DNA from: Jaminaea rosea
Taxonomy: Eukaryota; Basidiomycota; Exobasidiomycetes; Microstromatales
Direction of reading: 5' to 3'
Length of the DNA: 64,000 bases
Assembly: GCF_003144245.1 (NCBI RefSeq)
Contig: NW_020289991.1
Coordinates: forward strand, 186,001-250,000
The notes beneath the pieces were generated by a model. That model saw only the letters and a program-made list of their open reading frames with translations, ran no database searches and was not told the origin of the DNA. The position numbers and the translations under genes are program-made. Shown here piece by piece: positions 51,201-60,150 of the stretch (positions are counted from its first letter, which is position 1; each line of letters starts with the position of its first letter).

Positions 51201-51655
51201 TGGATGCGCAGGTCCTCGTCGTTGAGCCAGCGATTACGCATCTTGGCATGGGCGAGGAGGGCAAGGACATGTAGCTTGTGGCCATCAAGGCGAGCTGCAC
51301 GGTCCCGAGGTGTGACGGTGTTGAGATTGCGGGCACGCTTGGGCGTTGACGGCTGCTGAGCCTCGTCGAAGGTGAGGGAGAAGGGAGCCGCTTTCGATGT
51401 CGATGCGCGAGAGGTCGAGGCCTCGGCGTCTTCTTGTTCGTCACGATCAACACTGTCGCCGCTGCCTTGTTGGTGGACTGCCGCGTATGGATCTGCGCTG
51501 ACGTCTACCTCTTCCATCTCTTCGTCTTCATCGTCTCCATTGACCCTGATTCGCGCGGTGTCCACGTCCTCCATCTCAAGCTCTGCGTCCTCTTCATCCG
51601 TCGTGACGATTTCGATGGCCTCTTGCTTCTTCCCTGCTCTTCGCGAGCGGGCCAT
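48212..51655 (-). CDS. RAD4: DNA damage recognition protein Rad4/XPC
   Basis: Single exon of 1147 residues. The N-terminus is acidic. The transglutaminase-like core includes QLFCSLCRSLGIPARLVISP near 337 and, after a long Lys/Arg/Asp-rich insertion, MWVEVFSKPFQRWITVDPI near 533, then a region ending YTKTLHSRISRMR. The beta-hairpin domains follow: BHD1 from about 650 (PMPNSVGGFKDHPVYALERH), BHD2 (GTFSGIPVFHRRNV and the WYNEGR segment) and BHD3 (IDLFVPSMLPAGAAHIPHNG to GIVVPEEQE, ~750-845). The tail is basic and disordered. Rad4/XPC with Rad23 recognises helix-distorting lesions for global nucleotide excision repair in the nucleus. The transglutaminase fold in this family is structural, not catalytic. 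Confidence 0.93.
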   Translation of the reverse strand: MARSRRAGKKQEAIEIVTTDEEDAELEMEDVDTARIRVNGDDEDEEMEEVDVSADPYAAVHQQGSGDSVDRDEQEDAEASTSRASTSKAAPFSLTFDEAQQPSTPKRARNLNTVTPRDRAARLDGHKLHVLALLAHAKMRNRWLNDEDLRIQLYNMFPAPLRTKLRAIHPKRVESQRERVRMFESFLNELVRWWAARFYLNPDQAAAGAIRQPSTDLLTGAFPRRGRRVDGWAVETQRDRDERKAKEEKDKEKRRKAISAALRTAAKGKGKAKPPKIDPLPPKKPFAEVTIFPPGSDPSARPAYLRLLAPPEPIAGPSDLIAAAEARAGSRETSAQLFCSLCRSLGIPARLVISPQVAPWSVGAGKVATSMGAVDPEERKGAGKGKKRMPQRTRTRATDDDTSDDYDFEDGLRLSRPGSTGGSLAGNESDTSKVGTRSRPMSVASDAPAAEQHEVEASGNGARTKGKGKGRDKGKDKDKADGDYRDAKWKGLSTPLEVEYRPKLRQYKPTATKETALEPQQLDVDPIDLDSPPTMWVEVFSKPFQRWITVDPIRARVSPTGNRHMEPTSSDRANKLVYVVAFEEDGYARDVTARYTKTLHSRISRMRPPGGTRKGGGGPDWWETVVSALHRPQRLERDAVEDAELEEAASKEPMPNSVGGFKDHPVYALERHLKRDEAIHPYTQIGTFSGIPVFHRRNVVALRSARQWYNEGRVVREGQEALKWVKSRGYTLASKRAEEQARAEGAEDPQEGLYAHFQTDVYVPPPVKDGIVPKNHFGNIDLFVPSMLPAGAAHIPHNGAAKVAKKLGVNYAEAIVGFEFRKHRSHPKLVGIVVPEEQEDLVLDAYWESEHLAAERELGRREERAIKGWRKLVNALRIAKRVREQYGKGEEAEEGEQEGEGKKAAAAPGGFIAEGEDDEGDAPTEPEPPIERSRLAATLDRYGTSSGRAAAAAAARVANDADNERNGSDGEASGDDDDDDEEIPNRADVQAREEEQLIVEPGGAIVSLADLAAQGRARRVTELEDAAAAASPASVKRRKIIVRSNSNSNRSGQATTAASSPASAPARGRPRRTAAGPQTKKKVPPAKRRRRGRGASSSEEEEATSSDDDISAPAPPASRPRSTRAAASRARTRGSLRERDDDEGEED

Positions 51656-52594
51656 CGTGGTGCTGATGCAGTATGCTCGATGATACAGCGGCCGTGGTAA
51701 TGGCAGTGTGGGTCAGGGTGGAAATCTTGACTCAGCACTTTGCCGTCATCCCATCGACGGACGACGCTCAATCTGGGAGCAGCGGAAAGCGGCGCGAAGC
51801 ACCAAGCGCGAAGCGCGAAGCCTCCACCCGCCTGCCCTGCCCCACGCTCCGACCCTGAGAGCCTTGACGCATGGCATCGACGGGAGGATGGTGACAAGCC
51901 TTTAAGCATGGTGAGTCGGCATTGCGAGTGCCATCATGGATCTTGCACGGAGGACAGGACTTCCAGGCTGGCTGCATGTGGATTCCTTGCGCCAAGATCT
52001 TGCCCACTCGCTCAATGGCTTCTCTACCTTGAAATTGATGTCGCCGACCCGTTCAACGTTTGGAGCCCACATCGCACGATGCTGTCAAGCTCATCTTCCC
52101 ACACTTTTCATTGCTAGACCACTAGTCTCTACCACAACTTTTGGTGATGTCGGTGTAAAAGCGTTTGGGCCGATTGGCTTGCCATGCTGCACGTTGGCGT
52201 TAGCCTCCGGTCCCCCCGCCCCGATGTTGAGTGGCCTGCCTGCCTTGCTATCGGTTGCCCCGCTCCCGCTGTGCCGCCCGACCGGACCTGCTCAATCGCT
52301 CGTCTCACGAGGAGAAGCAGAGATTCAGTCGAAGCGTGGGTGCGTGCGTGCGTGCGAGCGTGCGTGGCATCGTGCCGAGAACCAAGGCAGAGGAGAGGGG
52401 GGGCGAATGAACGGCGACAACGGCGACTCAGTCGTTCCCATGGGCCACCAGTTCATCACAAAAAGCACGCTAACGACACAAAGAGGCGTGGCGCGATGAG
52501 GCGCTCGTGCTCCCTTGTCCTCATTACCATCACCCACGAGTTCCTTCGTGGCGGTTGACTTCGACCGTTGCACGTCACAGCCGCCGTGAGGACG
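51656..52594. other. divergent intergenic region, RAD4 / OPY2
   Basis: About 940 bp with no recognised gene. It includes a GTGC-type short repeat at 52341-52367. Confidence 0.45.
52341..52367 (+). repeat. imperfect (TGCG)n microsatellite
   Basis: Tandem TGCG units with one interruption in the upstream region of OPY2. Confidence 0.85.
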
Positions 52595-54889
52595 ATGGAC
52601 GACACTCGACGGCCCAGCACCCCCGCATTGCAACGTCGCGCGGCGTGTGCACAATGTCCCTCTATCGCACCCTGTGTCAACTGCAACGCACCAGGGCAAA
52701 GCTGTCAGCAGATCTTCCGTCCATCAGGAGACTGCGCGACCTGCCCTACCAACATCTGCGTTGGCTCACCTCCTGCAGCCTCATCTACGGCGGCCAGCTC
52801 AAGCGGCGGCGGCTCGAAGAGTAATCCAGGCGCCATCGTGGGTCCCGTAGCAGCCGTGGGCGGTACCTTGCTTATCGCGGCGATCTTCATCGCTATTTGG
52901 TGGAAACGACGCAAGACGAAGCGAGCAAATCGAGCAAGATTGAGGGCTGATGCTAAGCTGCGTGACGCAAAGGCAAAGCAATTCACCGTAGGCTCAGGAG
53001 CAGGATCGAATCGCTCCCCCTCATCAGCAGGACATAATGGTCCACAAGAAACCGAATGGACAGAGCTTCGTACGGATGGCCTGCAAGCTTATCAGCCGCA
53101 AGACCCTCAACAGCAAGAGATTCGCCCTAATTACATCAACAGGCGCAACTCCACGGGCGCGGCGACGCACCTCTCCCGCATCACCGAGGGACAGGAAGAC
53201 GACGATGCAAGATCTACGGCAACGCATCGATACTCGCAGCTGTCCAGGCGATCTCGTCACAACCCCTTTGACGTCGACGGGCGGGAAGGCGCTGCCACTC
53301 CTGAAGTCCCACCCCTCCCACCCATGGTTCACCGAGCTATCGGCGCGCCCATGGATGCCCTGCAAGGGCGTTCGGGCACGCAGCGTGTGCCCTTGCGCAA
53401 TGACGTCCAACTGGACTACAGCGTGCATGACGCGACCGATGAGGATAAGCGGTACAACTTTGGGAGACAAGATCGTTCTACCTGGCGGTTGAGCACTGGC
53501 AGCGGCGGTGGCGCAGGCCGAGAGCCCTTTTCTCCAGCAGCGCCCTCGACGGCTAGGAGTAGGCATTTTGATCGAGATGATATTGGTCCGCCATTACCTC
53601 CCTTGCCCACCATCCACGATACCGCCTCGGTCAACACGCAAAGCACGTCAGAGGATGCTGCCTCGACATCGGACCGCGGCTACTACCCCTCGCCGCGAAT
53701 CGTGACCCTTGGCACCCCTACCACGTACACTCCGCCTAGTCGGACAACCCTCCTCGCGCAGCAGCAGCAGCAGCAACAACAACACGACAAGCGCGAATCG
53801 GTGGACAGTGACCCCTTCAAGGATGAGCGCGCCATCAAGCGCCCCAGTGCCAACCACAGACGGGGCAGCTACAACGCCGTGGGAAGCCAGGACTCGCAAC
53901 CTTCCAATACGAGCGGATCGCAGGGTAGCTCGCAGCATACCGGAGATGGGGAGGGCGAGGGCGACGAGTCCCAGTCCTTTATGAGCGCAACGACCACCAC
54001 ACGTCGCGAAGGCGACGGCGAGCGTCGAGGCGGCCGCTCCATCGCGGGCGAGACCTTTGGCCGTCCCTCCACGATGAGCCGGTCCTCAACAGCTCAGTCT
54101 GGGGCGACCACAACGCAAGAGCCGCAAGTCGAAGCGTCGTACCTCTCCTTACCCCCTATTCCCTCACTGCCACCGCTCAGCGGCACTACAGGTGCGACGG
54201 ACAGCCCAGGTGGGCAGGAGATCATCACGTTTGCGCAGCAGTCAAGCGCGGGAAGCATGCCACCTTCGGCTGCCAGCGATAGCACAATTACGCCAGCCGG
54301 AAGATCGGGAGAAGCGACCGCCACGGGCACAGGTACTGCTTCGTCTGCCTCTCCTGCATGGAGCTCCTCTCTACTCCAGCAGCAGCAGCAACAAGCCCAG
54401 CTGCAGCGCAGTAACACTACAACTTCTGCCAAATCGGGCGTGTCAATCCCTTTTGTGCACGAGAGCAGTGGCAGCCATGCCGTGCGAAGCGGCAACGCTT
54501 TGCCAAGCGGCACAACACAAAGTACGGCTCCTTCTTCGTACCCGAGCTCTTACTCGCGCTTCACCTCTCCGCGCGACGATGTTGACGATTACGAGGAGGA
54601 GGCAGACGATAGCGCGAGAGGATACTCGCGCCCGCCCTCCAACTGGCGCGGCTCGCACGCCGCAGCGACGGGCGCTGGGTGGGGATTGGCGTCGAGGAGC
54701 AACTCGCAGCGCAATGCAAGCGGAAGGCAGCGTGGCGGTGGAGGAAGGTCGCCTACCAGCTCCATTGGGGGGCTGAGCGTGCTAGATGGCTTTGATTGGA
54801 GGGTGGCGGATGGTGAGAGGGGCAGAGGGGAGGATGTGCCGCCCGTGCCGCCTGTTACGCCTGGTTATGGGCACGAGGGTCGGAGGTAA
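52595..54889 (+). CDS. OPY2: Opy2-family membrane anchor of the HOG pathway
   Basis: Single exon of 764 residues from the first in-frame ATG. The extracellular head has eight cysteines at 18, 21, 27, 30, 37, 47, 50 and 55 in the Opy2 pattern (CAQCPSIAPCVNC, then GDCATCPTNICVG; PF09463). A single transmembrane segment follows at about 80-103 (IVGPVAAVGGTLLIAAIFIA) with a WWKRRK stop-transfer run. The long cytoplasmic tail is rich in Ser, Pro, Arg and Gln and includes candidate motifs such as NPFDVDGREG. In yeast Opy2 recruits Ste50-Ste11 to the membrane in osmosensing and filamentation signalling. No classical signal peptide precedes the head, as in other Opy2 proteins that insert via the transmembrane helix. 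Confidence 0.88.
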   Translation: MDDTRRPSTPALQRRAACAQCPSIAPCVNCNAPGQSCQQIFRPSGDCATCPTNICVGSPPAASSTAASSSGGGSKSNPGAIVGPVAAVGGTLLIAAIFIAIWWKRRKTKRANRARLRADAKLRDAKAKQFTVGSGAGSNRSPSSAGHNGPQETEWTELRTDGLQAYQPQDPQQQEIRPNYINRRNSTGAATHLSRITEGQEDDDARSTATHRYSQLSRRSRHNPFDVDGREGAATPEVPPLPPMVHRAIGAPMDALQGRSGTQRVPLRNDVQLDYSVHDATDEDKRYNFGRQDRSTWRLSTGSGGGAGREPFSPAAPSTARSRHFDRDDIGPPLPPLPTIHDTASVNTQSTSEDAASTSDRGYYPSPRIVTLGTPTTYTPPSRTTLLAQQQQQQQQHDKRESVDSDPFKDERAIKRPSANHRRGSYNAVGSQDSQPSNTSGSQGSSQHTGDGEGEGDESQSFMSATTTTRREGDGERRGGRSIAGETFGRPSTMSRSSTAQSGATTTQEPQVEASYLSLPPIPSLPPLSGTTGATDSPGGQEIITFAQQSSAGSMPPSAASDSTITPAGRSGEATATGTGTASSASPAWSSSLLQQQQQQAQLQRSNTTTSAKSGVSIPFVHESSGSHAVRSGNALPSGTTQSTAPSSYPSSYSRFTSPRDDVDDYEEEADDSARGYSRPPSNWRGSHAAATGAGWGLASRSNSQRNASGRQRGGGGRSPTSSIGGLSVLDGFDWRVADGERGRGEDVPPVPPVTPGYGHEGRR

Positions 54890-55227
54890 CGGTATACAGG
54901 AGCGGAGGATCACGTTCTTGGGTCACGTCAAGGTCCAATGTCACGCATTTGCCCATGGCTGATTGGCTATGACTGAAAACGACGCACACCCGGCAAAGCC
55001 TCGTAAGGCCGGTCCTCGCCGCTCGTGTCTCTGGGTCGCCGGCTCGACGTTGTGGGCGGTAGGTGAAGCTCTAATGGCACTAGAGAGGGCCGAATTACGC
55101 TCATCATCAATTGCCGTGATGAGGCCCGTCGGGATCGAGCTGTACATGGAGGCGTGGCGACGTGGTACGAGCTCGTGCTAGCCTGGGTCCTTCCTTACCT
55201 TCACCATACCACAACTCCACAGACAGG
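54890..55227. other. intergenic region between OPY2 and a small secreted protein
   Basis: About 340 bp, no feature recognised. Confidence 0.45.
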
Positions 55228-55704
55228 ATGCTCGCCAACACACGCCTCCTCGCCATTCTTTTCGCCCTCTTCTCGCTCCTCAGCCTGACAACCGCCGAGT
55301 TCGCAGACGACTGCGACACCCGCTCCGGAGCACACTGCGTGCATGGGCCTTCTCCCAAAGACATGCGCGTGGGCCGTGAAGTCATCTTCCACCTCGACGC
55401 AGGCCAGATTCTCGCCGAAGGCCCCGGATACGACGATGGCAACGCCTACCTGCTGAGCGAAAATTCAGCAGGCACCGCCCAATTTCAGTGCCTACTTGGT
55501 TCGCCACGTACCTCGCGGTTCAGCTTCACCCTTGGCCCGAGGTACTCGTACGTCGTCATCACAGGGCCGAAGGGCGACAAGGGGATCGCGTCATTCAACG
55601 GGTCGTGCACCGAAGTGAGCTATCATCGATATGATAAGCCGGTGGACGTTACGCATGAGCCGGGGGTGGACCTCATCTTTCGCTGCCCTGGCGAGGGAAA
55701 GTAG
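55228..55704 (+). CDS. small secreted protein of unknown function
   Basis: Single exon, 158 residues. The signal peptide is strong (LLAILFALFSLLSLTTAEF). The mature part has five cysteines (near 29, 37, 88, 127 and 152), predicted beta-strand segments such as REVIFHLDAG and RYSYVVITGP, and ends FRCPGEGK. An odd cysteine count leaves one unpaired. No family recognised. Single copy in this window and not alignable to the five-gene family by its Cys spacing. Confidence 0.68.
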   Translation: MLANTRLLAILFALFSLLSLTTAEFADDCDTRSGAHCVHGPSPKDMRVGREVIFHLDAGQILAEGPGYDDGNAYLLSENSAGTAQFQCLLGSPRTSRFSFTLGPRYSYVVITGPKGDKGIASFNGSCTEVSYHRYDKPVDVTHEPGVDLIFRCPGEGK

Positions 55705-55917
55705 TCGTGGAGAGGCGGTATGGGGAAAGCAATGGGACAAAGAGGCAGGGAAGAGATAGGAAGCTTTATCTGAGCTAGGACGCTCTCTTCTGCTCGCCCT
55801 TGCCCGGCGCGATGTGATGAATGACTTGTATTTCAATCTGGTCACGCCGAAAGAAGACAAAAATGTGACATGAGGCTATGAATGAAGTGATACGCCACGG
55901 CACTACGCCGCGCGCGC

Positions 55918-58116
55918 TCAGACATACTGGCTGCCAATGCTAGCAAGCGCTGCAAAGGTACCGACGGCGCCAGCGGCAAAGGCTGCTGCGACTCCTACAA
56001 CGACGTCGCGGCGTGGACTGAGGCGGCGTCGCTTGACGGGCGTTGCCCAGACGCGGGTGAGCGCGGCGGGAGTCGTAGGTTCCTTGGCCGCGGCGGCGGC
56101 AGCAGCAGCGGCAGCGGCGATGGCGTCGCTGGTAGTGAGCTGGGTGACAGGAACCTTGTCAGCGGGCGTCATGTCGGGCTCTTTGGCAATGGGCGTGCCG
56201 CTGCTCGTCTCGAGGGGCGATGGCACCAGAGCCGTGGGAGACACGTCGTCTTGCTTCTCAACCTCGTCAATGGGCCTCTTCTGCCCGCGAGCCTCGCCCT
56301 GTGTGCCGCCGTTGGTCGCTGAGCCCGGTGTAGCGCGGACGAGCTGCTCCTTTTCGGCAACATCGCCTCCACCCACCTCCGAGCCGACTTGGTCAGACCT
56401 CGACCCGTTGCGTTTCATCCCGACGCCCTTCTCGAGCCAGCGGTCCCAGGCCTCGTTGAAGGCCGCCTCGTAGCGAGCGAGTACTGCGGGGCTGCCCATC
56501 TCGTACGAGGGGTCGTAGATGGGCTGAGTGTCCGAGTTAAAGCTCCAGTCGTCCTCGGAGTCGAGGAGATCCTCGTCGTCGTCGTACCCTGCATCGGCGC
56601 GGTGCGCGTGGTTGAGCTCAGAAGCGGGCTTCGTAGACGCACTCTCATCCTCGCCCTCCGACTGGTCGCGGTGGCTGCTGCTGCGACTCTCATTGTACGC
56701 CTGGTCTCCGTCTTCTGCGGGGCAGGCGGAGTTGCTCTCGCTGAGACGCGGCTCGTCTTCTTCGTTGTCTCCATCGGACTTGCCGTCGCTGTTAGCGCTC
56801 TTAACATCCGTGGACACTACCTGGGTGTCCGAGAGGCGTGCATTGGGCGACTGAGCATGCTCGTCACTTTTGCCCGCGCACTCCTGCTTGATGGTCAGCG
56901 ATGCGTCTGCAGGAGCTCCGGCATCGGTCTTGTGGTCCTTGCTGGCGGAGCTGCGGTTGCCCGAGTCGCTGGCGCTGGCCGAACCACTCGCGCTGCTTTC
57001 TGCAGTCGCACCCTTGCGGCTGACTGTGGCTACAAGATCGTTGATGTTCCTGCGAACAAAATCCGCGACAGCCTTGTCCGAGGCTTTCTCTGCGGACAAA
57101 GGCGTAGCAGTGGTGCTCTTGGTGATCTCGTGCATATCGTTGGGCTGACTGTTGCCAATGTCGAGTCCGTACCTGCCGGAGGGCCTGGGAGCGCTGGTCG
57201 TGGCAGTAGAGGTGTTGGCAACGCCAGCGGCGGCGGCGGCGTGACTGCCAACGCTAGGAGGAGTGCCGGCAGGTAGCTGCGAAGGCGTCACCGACTCTAC
57301 CCACTGAGCGGCTCGCTTGGCGGGGCTGAGAGAGATGAGCTCAGGAGGTTTGGTCGGGACGGCTGCAGCATCCTGCTTTTGAGCCTCGCGATAGCTGCTC
57401 AGCTTCTCGACACCTGCTCGGAAGGGTGCTAGCTTAGCCTTGTATGCTTCATGGGCTGGATTGACAGGCGCGGGGGCGAGTGCAGGGGCCGACGGTGAGG
57501 CTGAGCTGATGTCAGAAGTGGTGGAGACGGGCGTAGTCTTGGAGACAGTAGCGCTCCTGATCGTTGCCGAGGTGTACCTGCTGAAGCGGCATTTAACCGC
57601 CTTGAAGTTGGAGCTCCCCTTTGTGACGTCCTTGCCAAAGGAGATGACATCGCCCGACCTGAGCTCGAAGAGGCCATTGCTGGGGACCTTGTGCTCGACG
57701 TTCTTGCGGGTGACGTACGTGCCGTGAGAGGACTTGAGGTCCTTGCACCAGACTCGTTTAGCGTCGTAGCCTACGATGATGGCAGCATGCTGGCGGCTGA
57801 GCACCTTCGAGTCGAGGCGGTCCTGTACGATGCGAGCGAGGAGCGAGGAAGTGTGAGTTCAGGATTCATGAAGGACCTGCCGCCTATGACTCACGACGAA
57901 AGGTTTGCCGTTGAGGCTGCTGATCCACTTGACGCTACCCTTGGTGTCGAGGCCGCGTCCGACTTCATAAGTTTTGTTGCCGCTGATAGCAGGTTCAGGG
58001 GCGCCCATCCACAGAGAGGTGCCAGGAGAGGCGGTGCTGCCATCATGCTGGATGTCGAGGCGAGCTCCTGGGCTCTTGAGTGGCACGCAGGCCTGAGTGG
58101 CCGTAGAGGAGGCCAT
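55918..58116 (-). CDS. FHA-domain protein with C-terminal membrane anchor
   Basis: Two exons: 58116-57895 and 57822-55918; the 72-nt intron (GTGAGT...ACAG, phase 0) lies inside the FHA domain, total 708 residues. The FHA domain (about 40-130) shows YEVGRG, then after the splice DSKVLSRQHAAII and DLKSSHGTYV: the GR, S-x-x-H and G-T-x-V phosphothreonine-binding positions. The middle is acidic, Ser-rich and disordered. The last ~25 residues form a hydrophobic tail (VVVGVAAAFAAGAVGTFAAL) after a basic stretch KRRRLSPRR, a tail-anchor arrangement. FHA plus tail anchor recalls SLMAP/Far9/Far10 of STRIPAK-type complexes, but I see no clear coiled coil, so that assignment is tentative. Confidence 0.78.
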
Positions 58117-58808
58117 GGTGGAAGAGGTCGTAGTGATGAGGAGAGAGAGATGAGGTGATGAAGTTCGAGACAAATGCGAGACAGGACACGCAAGAGCCGC
58201 CTCCTCGGTCCAAGTGCTCCTCCAACCCAGAGCTGAGCAACGGATGAGGGCCGCACCCACCGCACGGGCCATGTCAAGCCACGTGAGCGATGCGCGGGCG
58301 GGTGACAAGCCCATTCTTCACCTGTTGCCGTAGCTCAGAGGTCAGGGACTCCGAGAATGTGAAGCTTCGCTCCATTGTGGCATCCCAGCCTGGCCACAGC
58401 TCGTGCGAGAGCTGTCATATGGGAGCTGGTATCGTAAGAGGCGGGCGTCGGTAGCGTGGCCGAGGCAGGCCACTCGTCAAGGCAGCCTCGACTCTTCCTC
58501 GCGACTTAGGCTTGCCGTTGCTGAGCAGGTAACTGAGCCTTTTTGAAGCAACCTAGAAGTAATCGTTCCTGTCGAAACAAAATTACGAGCTCCTTGCCGT
58601 CGCTTTCCAGGAAATGACGGTGCTGCAGGCAGAAACCGGGGTTGTGGGGCAAGACCCTACTGCGTGCCCCGCATGAGCTTTGTTGAAAGCCGCTAACTCG
58701 CTTGCAGTGTGGCCGAGGTTCAGGCCGAGTGGAGACGTCGTGACGCAGCGCCACCGCTTATAGTCTCCCTACGATGGAGAGATCAAGAACCGCATCAGCA
58801 TCGCAATC
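58117..58808. other. divergent intergenic region, FHA protein / sterol desaturase
   Basis: About 690 bp; no gene or regulatory motif I can name. Confidence 0.45.
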
Positions 58809-60077
58809 ATGACATCCACGACAACGACGACACCTGCTAGCAATGGCGTCTCCGGCGCTGTTCCTCGCAGCAAATTCAATCCGACCTGGCACCACCGCCC
58901 CCGCTCCGAATGGACGTGGCGCGAACGCCTCCTCGACGACATGGGCATCCTCCAAGACCAATCGGGCTCCGCGCGTCCTCCTATCCACAAGATGACCGAT
59001 CCTGTCCCCGTATGCTCGGTCTGGAATCAGCACAGATTCGTTGCACCTTGGGCCGTCGCTCCCATCCTTGCGCACTTCGCCTTTACGCGCGCAACGGGCA
59101 TCAGCCTGCCAGCTTGGGCAGCGGGACCCCTCTACCTCGCCTGGTTTATGGCCTACGGTATGACGCTATTCCACGCATTTAGACGTATGACCAAGAAGTA
59201 CGGCTGCTTCGATGGAGAGCATACCCGCGATGGCATTCCAGACGACAAGACGGCGCGTGTGTCCAATGAGCTCATGGCCGTCGTGGCCGTGCGCACCGTC
59301 TTCGCGTTTACGGTAATCTACCCGAACGACCAGACTAACCTGCTCACATGGAACAATGTTCTGGGCATGCCACTGAGCCTGTTCGCCTACGCCTGCATCA
59401 TTGACTTTTGGTGAGTTCGGCACGTGCGTGCGGCGGCAATCGAAGCGCGTGCTAACACCTTGGCGCCGCAGGTTCTACGTGTACCACCGCAGCATGCATG
59501 AGGTTTCGTGGCTCTGGAAATTCCACCGCACCCACCATACTTCTAAACATCCCTCAGCCGCAATGGGCGCATATGCCGGCGCTGAACAGGAGATTATGGA
59601 CATCCTCGGTGAGCTTTCACCTTGCCGCAGTCGCGCCGCAGGCGGTCCTGACCCTCCTGCCCCCCTGCACGCAGGAATCCCCTTCCTGGCCTACCTCACC
59701 ACATGCGCTACGCCGTTCAAGATCGACTTTGCTACGTGGTGGATCTCGACGTGCTACACGCTGTGAGTGAGGCCTTGTCGCAGGGACCAGTAGAGCCGTA
59801 CTTACCCAGCGCAACGCATCACCACAGATTCATCGAAGCTGGTGGCCACACTGGCATCCGCGCTTACTTTACCAATCCCACCGCCTGGCCTCTCAGCTTC
59901 ATTGGCTGCGAGCTTGCTCTCGAAGACCACGACTTGCACCACCGCAAAGGGTGGAAGAGCAGCGCCAATTACGGCAAGCAGACGCGACTCTGGGACTCCC
60001 TCTTTGGCACTACCTGGGAGAGGATCGAGGGGCATGCGAGCAACATCGATTGGAGCAAGGACATTCGGGTTGGGTGA
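58809..60077 (+). CDS. sterol desaturase / fatty-acid hydroxylase superfamily protein
   Basis: Four exons: 58809-59410, 59472-59608, 59675-59762, 59828-60077 (all GT-AG), 358 residues. Several hydrophobic segments surround the di-iron histidine motifs: HRSMH and FHRTHHTSKH in exon 2, and EDHDLHHRKGW in exon 4. These match the H-x3-H and H-x2-HH patterns of PF04116. The family hydroxylates or desaturates sterols, fatty acids or sphingoid bases in the ER using oxygen and cytochrome b5 electrons. I cannot tell whether this copy acts on sterols. It converges on a fatty-acid-hydroxylase-like P450, the two stop codons lying only about 75 bp apart. Confidence 0.87.
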
Positions 60078-60150
60078 AGCGTGGCGCAAGGATTTCATTG
60101 AAGTAATAGCATGGCATGATTACATATACGTCGTCGGGAGGGGTTCCTTC

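Noticed and set aside
56389-57276. 295-residue hydrophobic open frame on the plus strand
   Set aside because: Antisense to the FHA-protein exon; the Val/Leu/Ala-rich text arises from the complementary Asp/Ser-rich codons.
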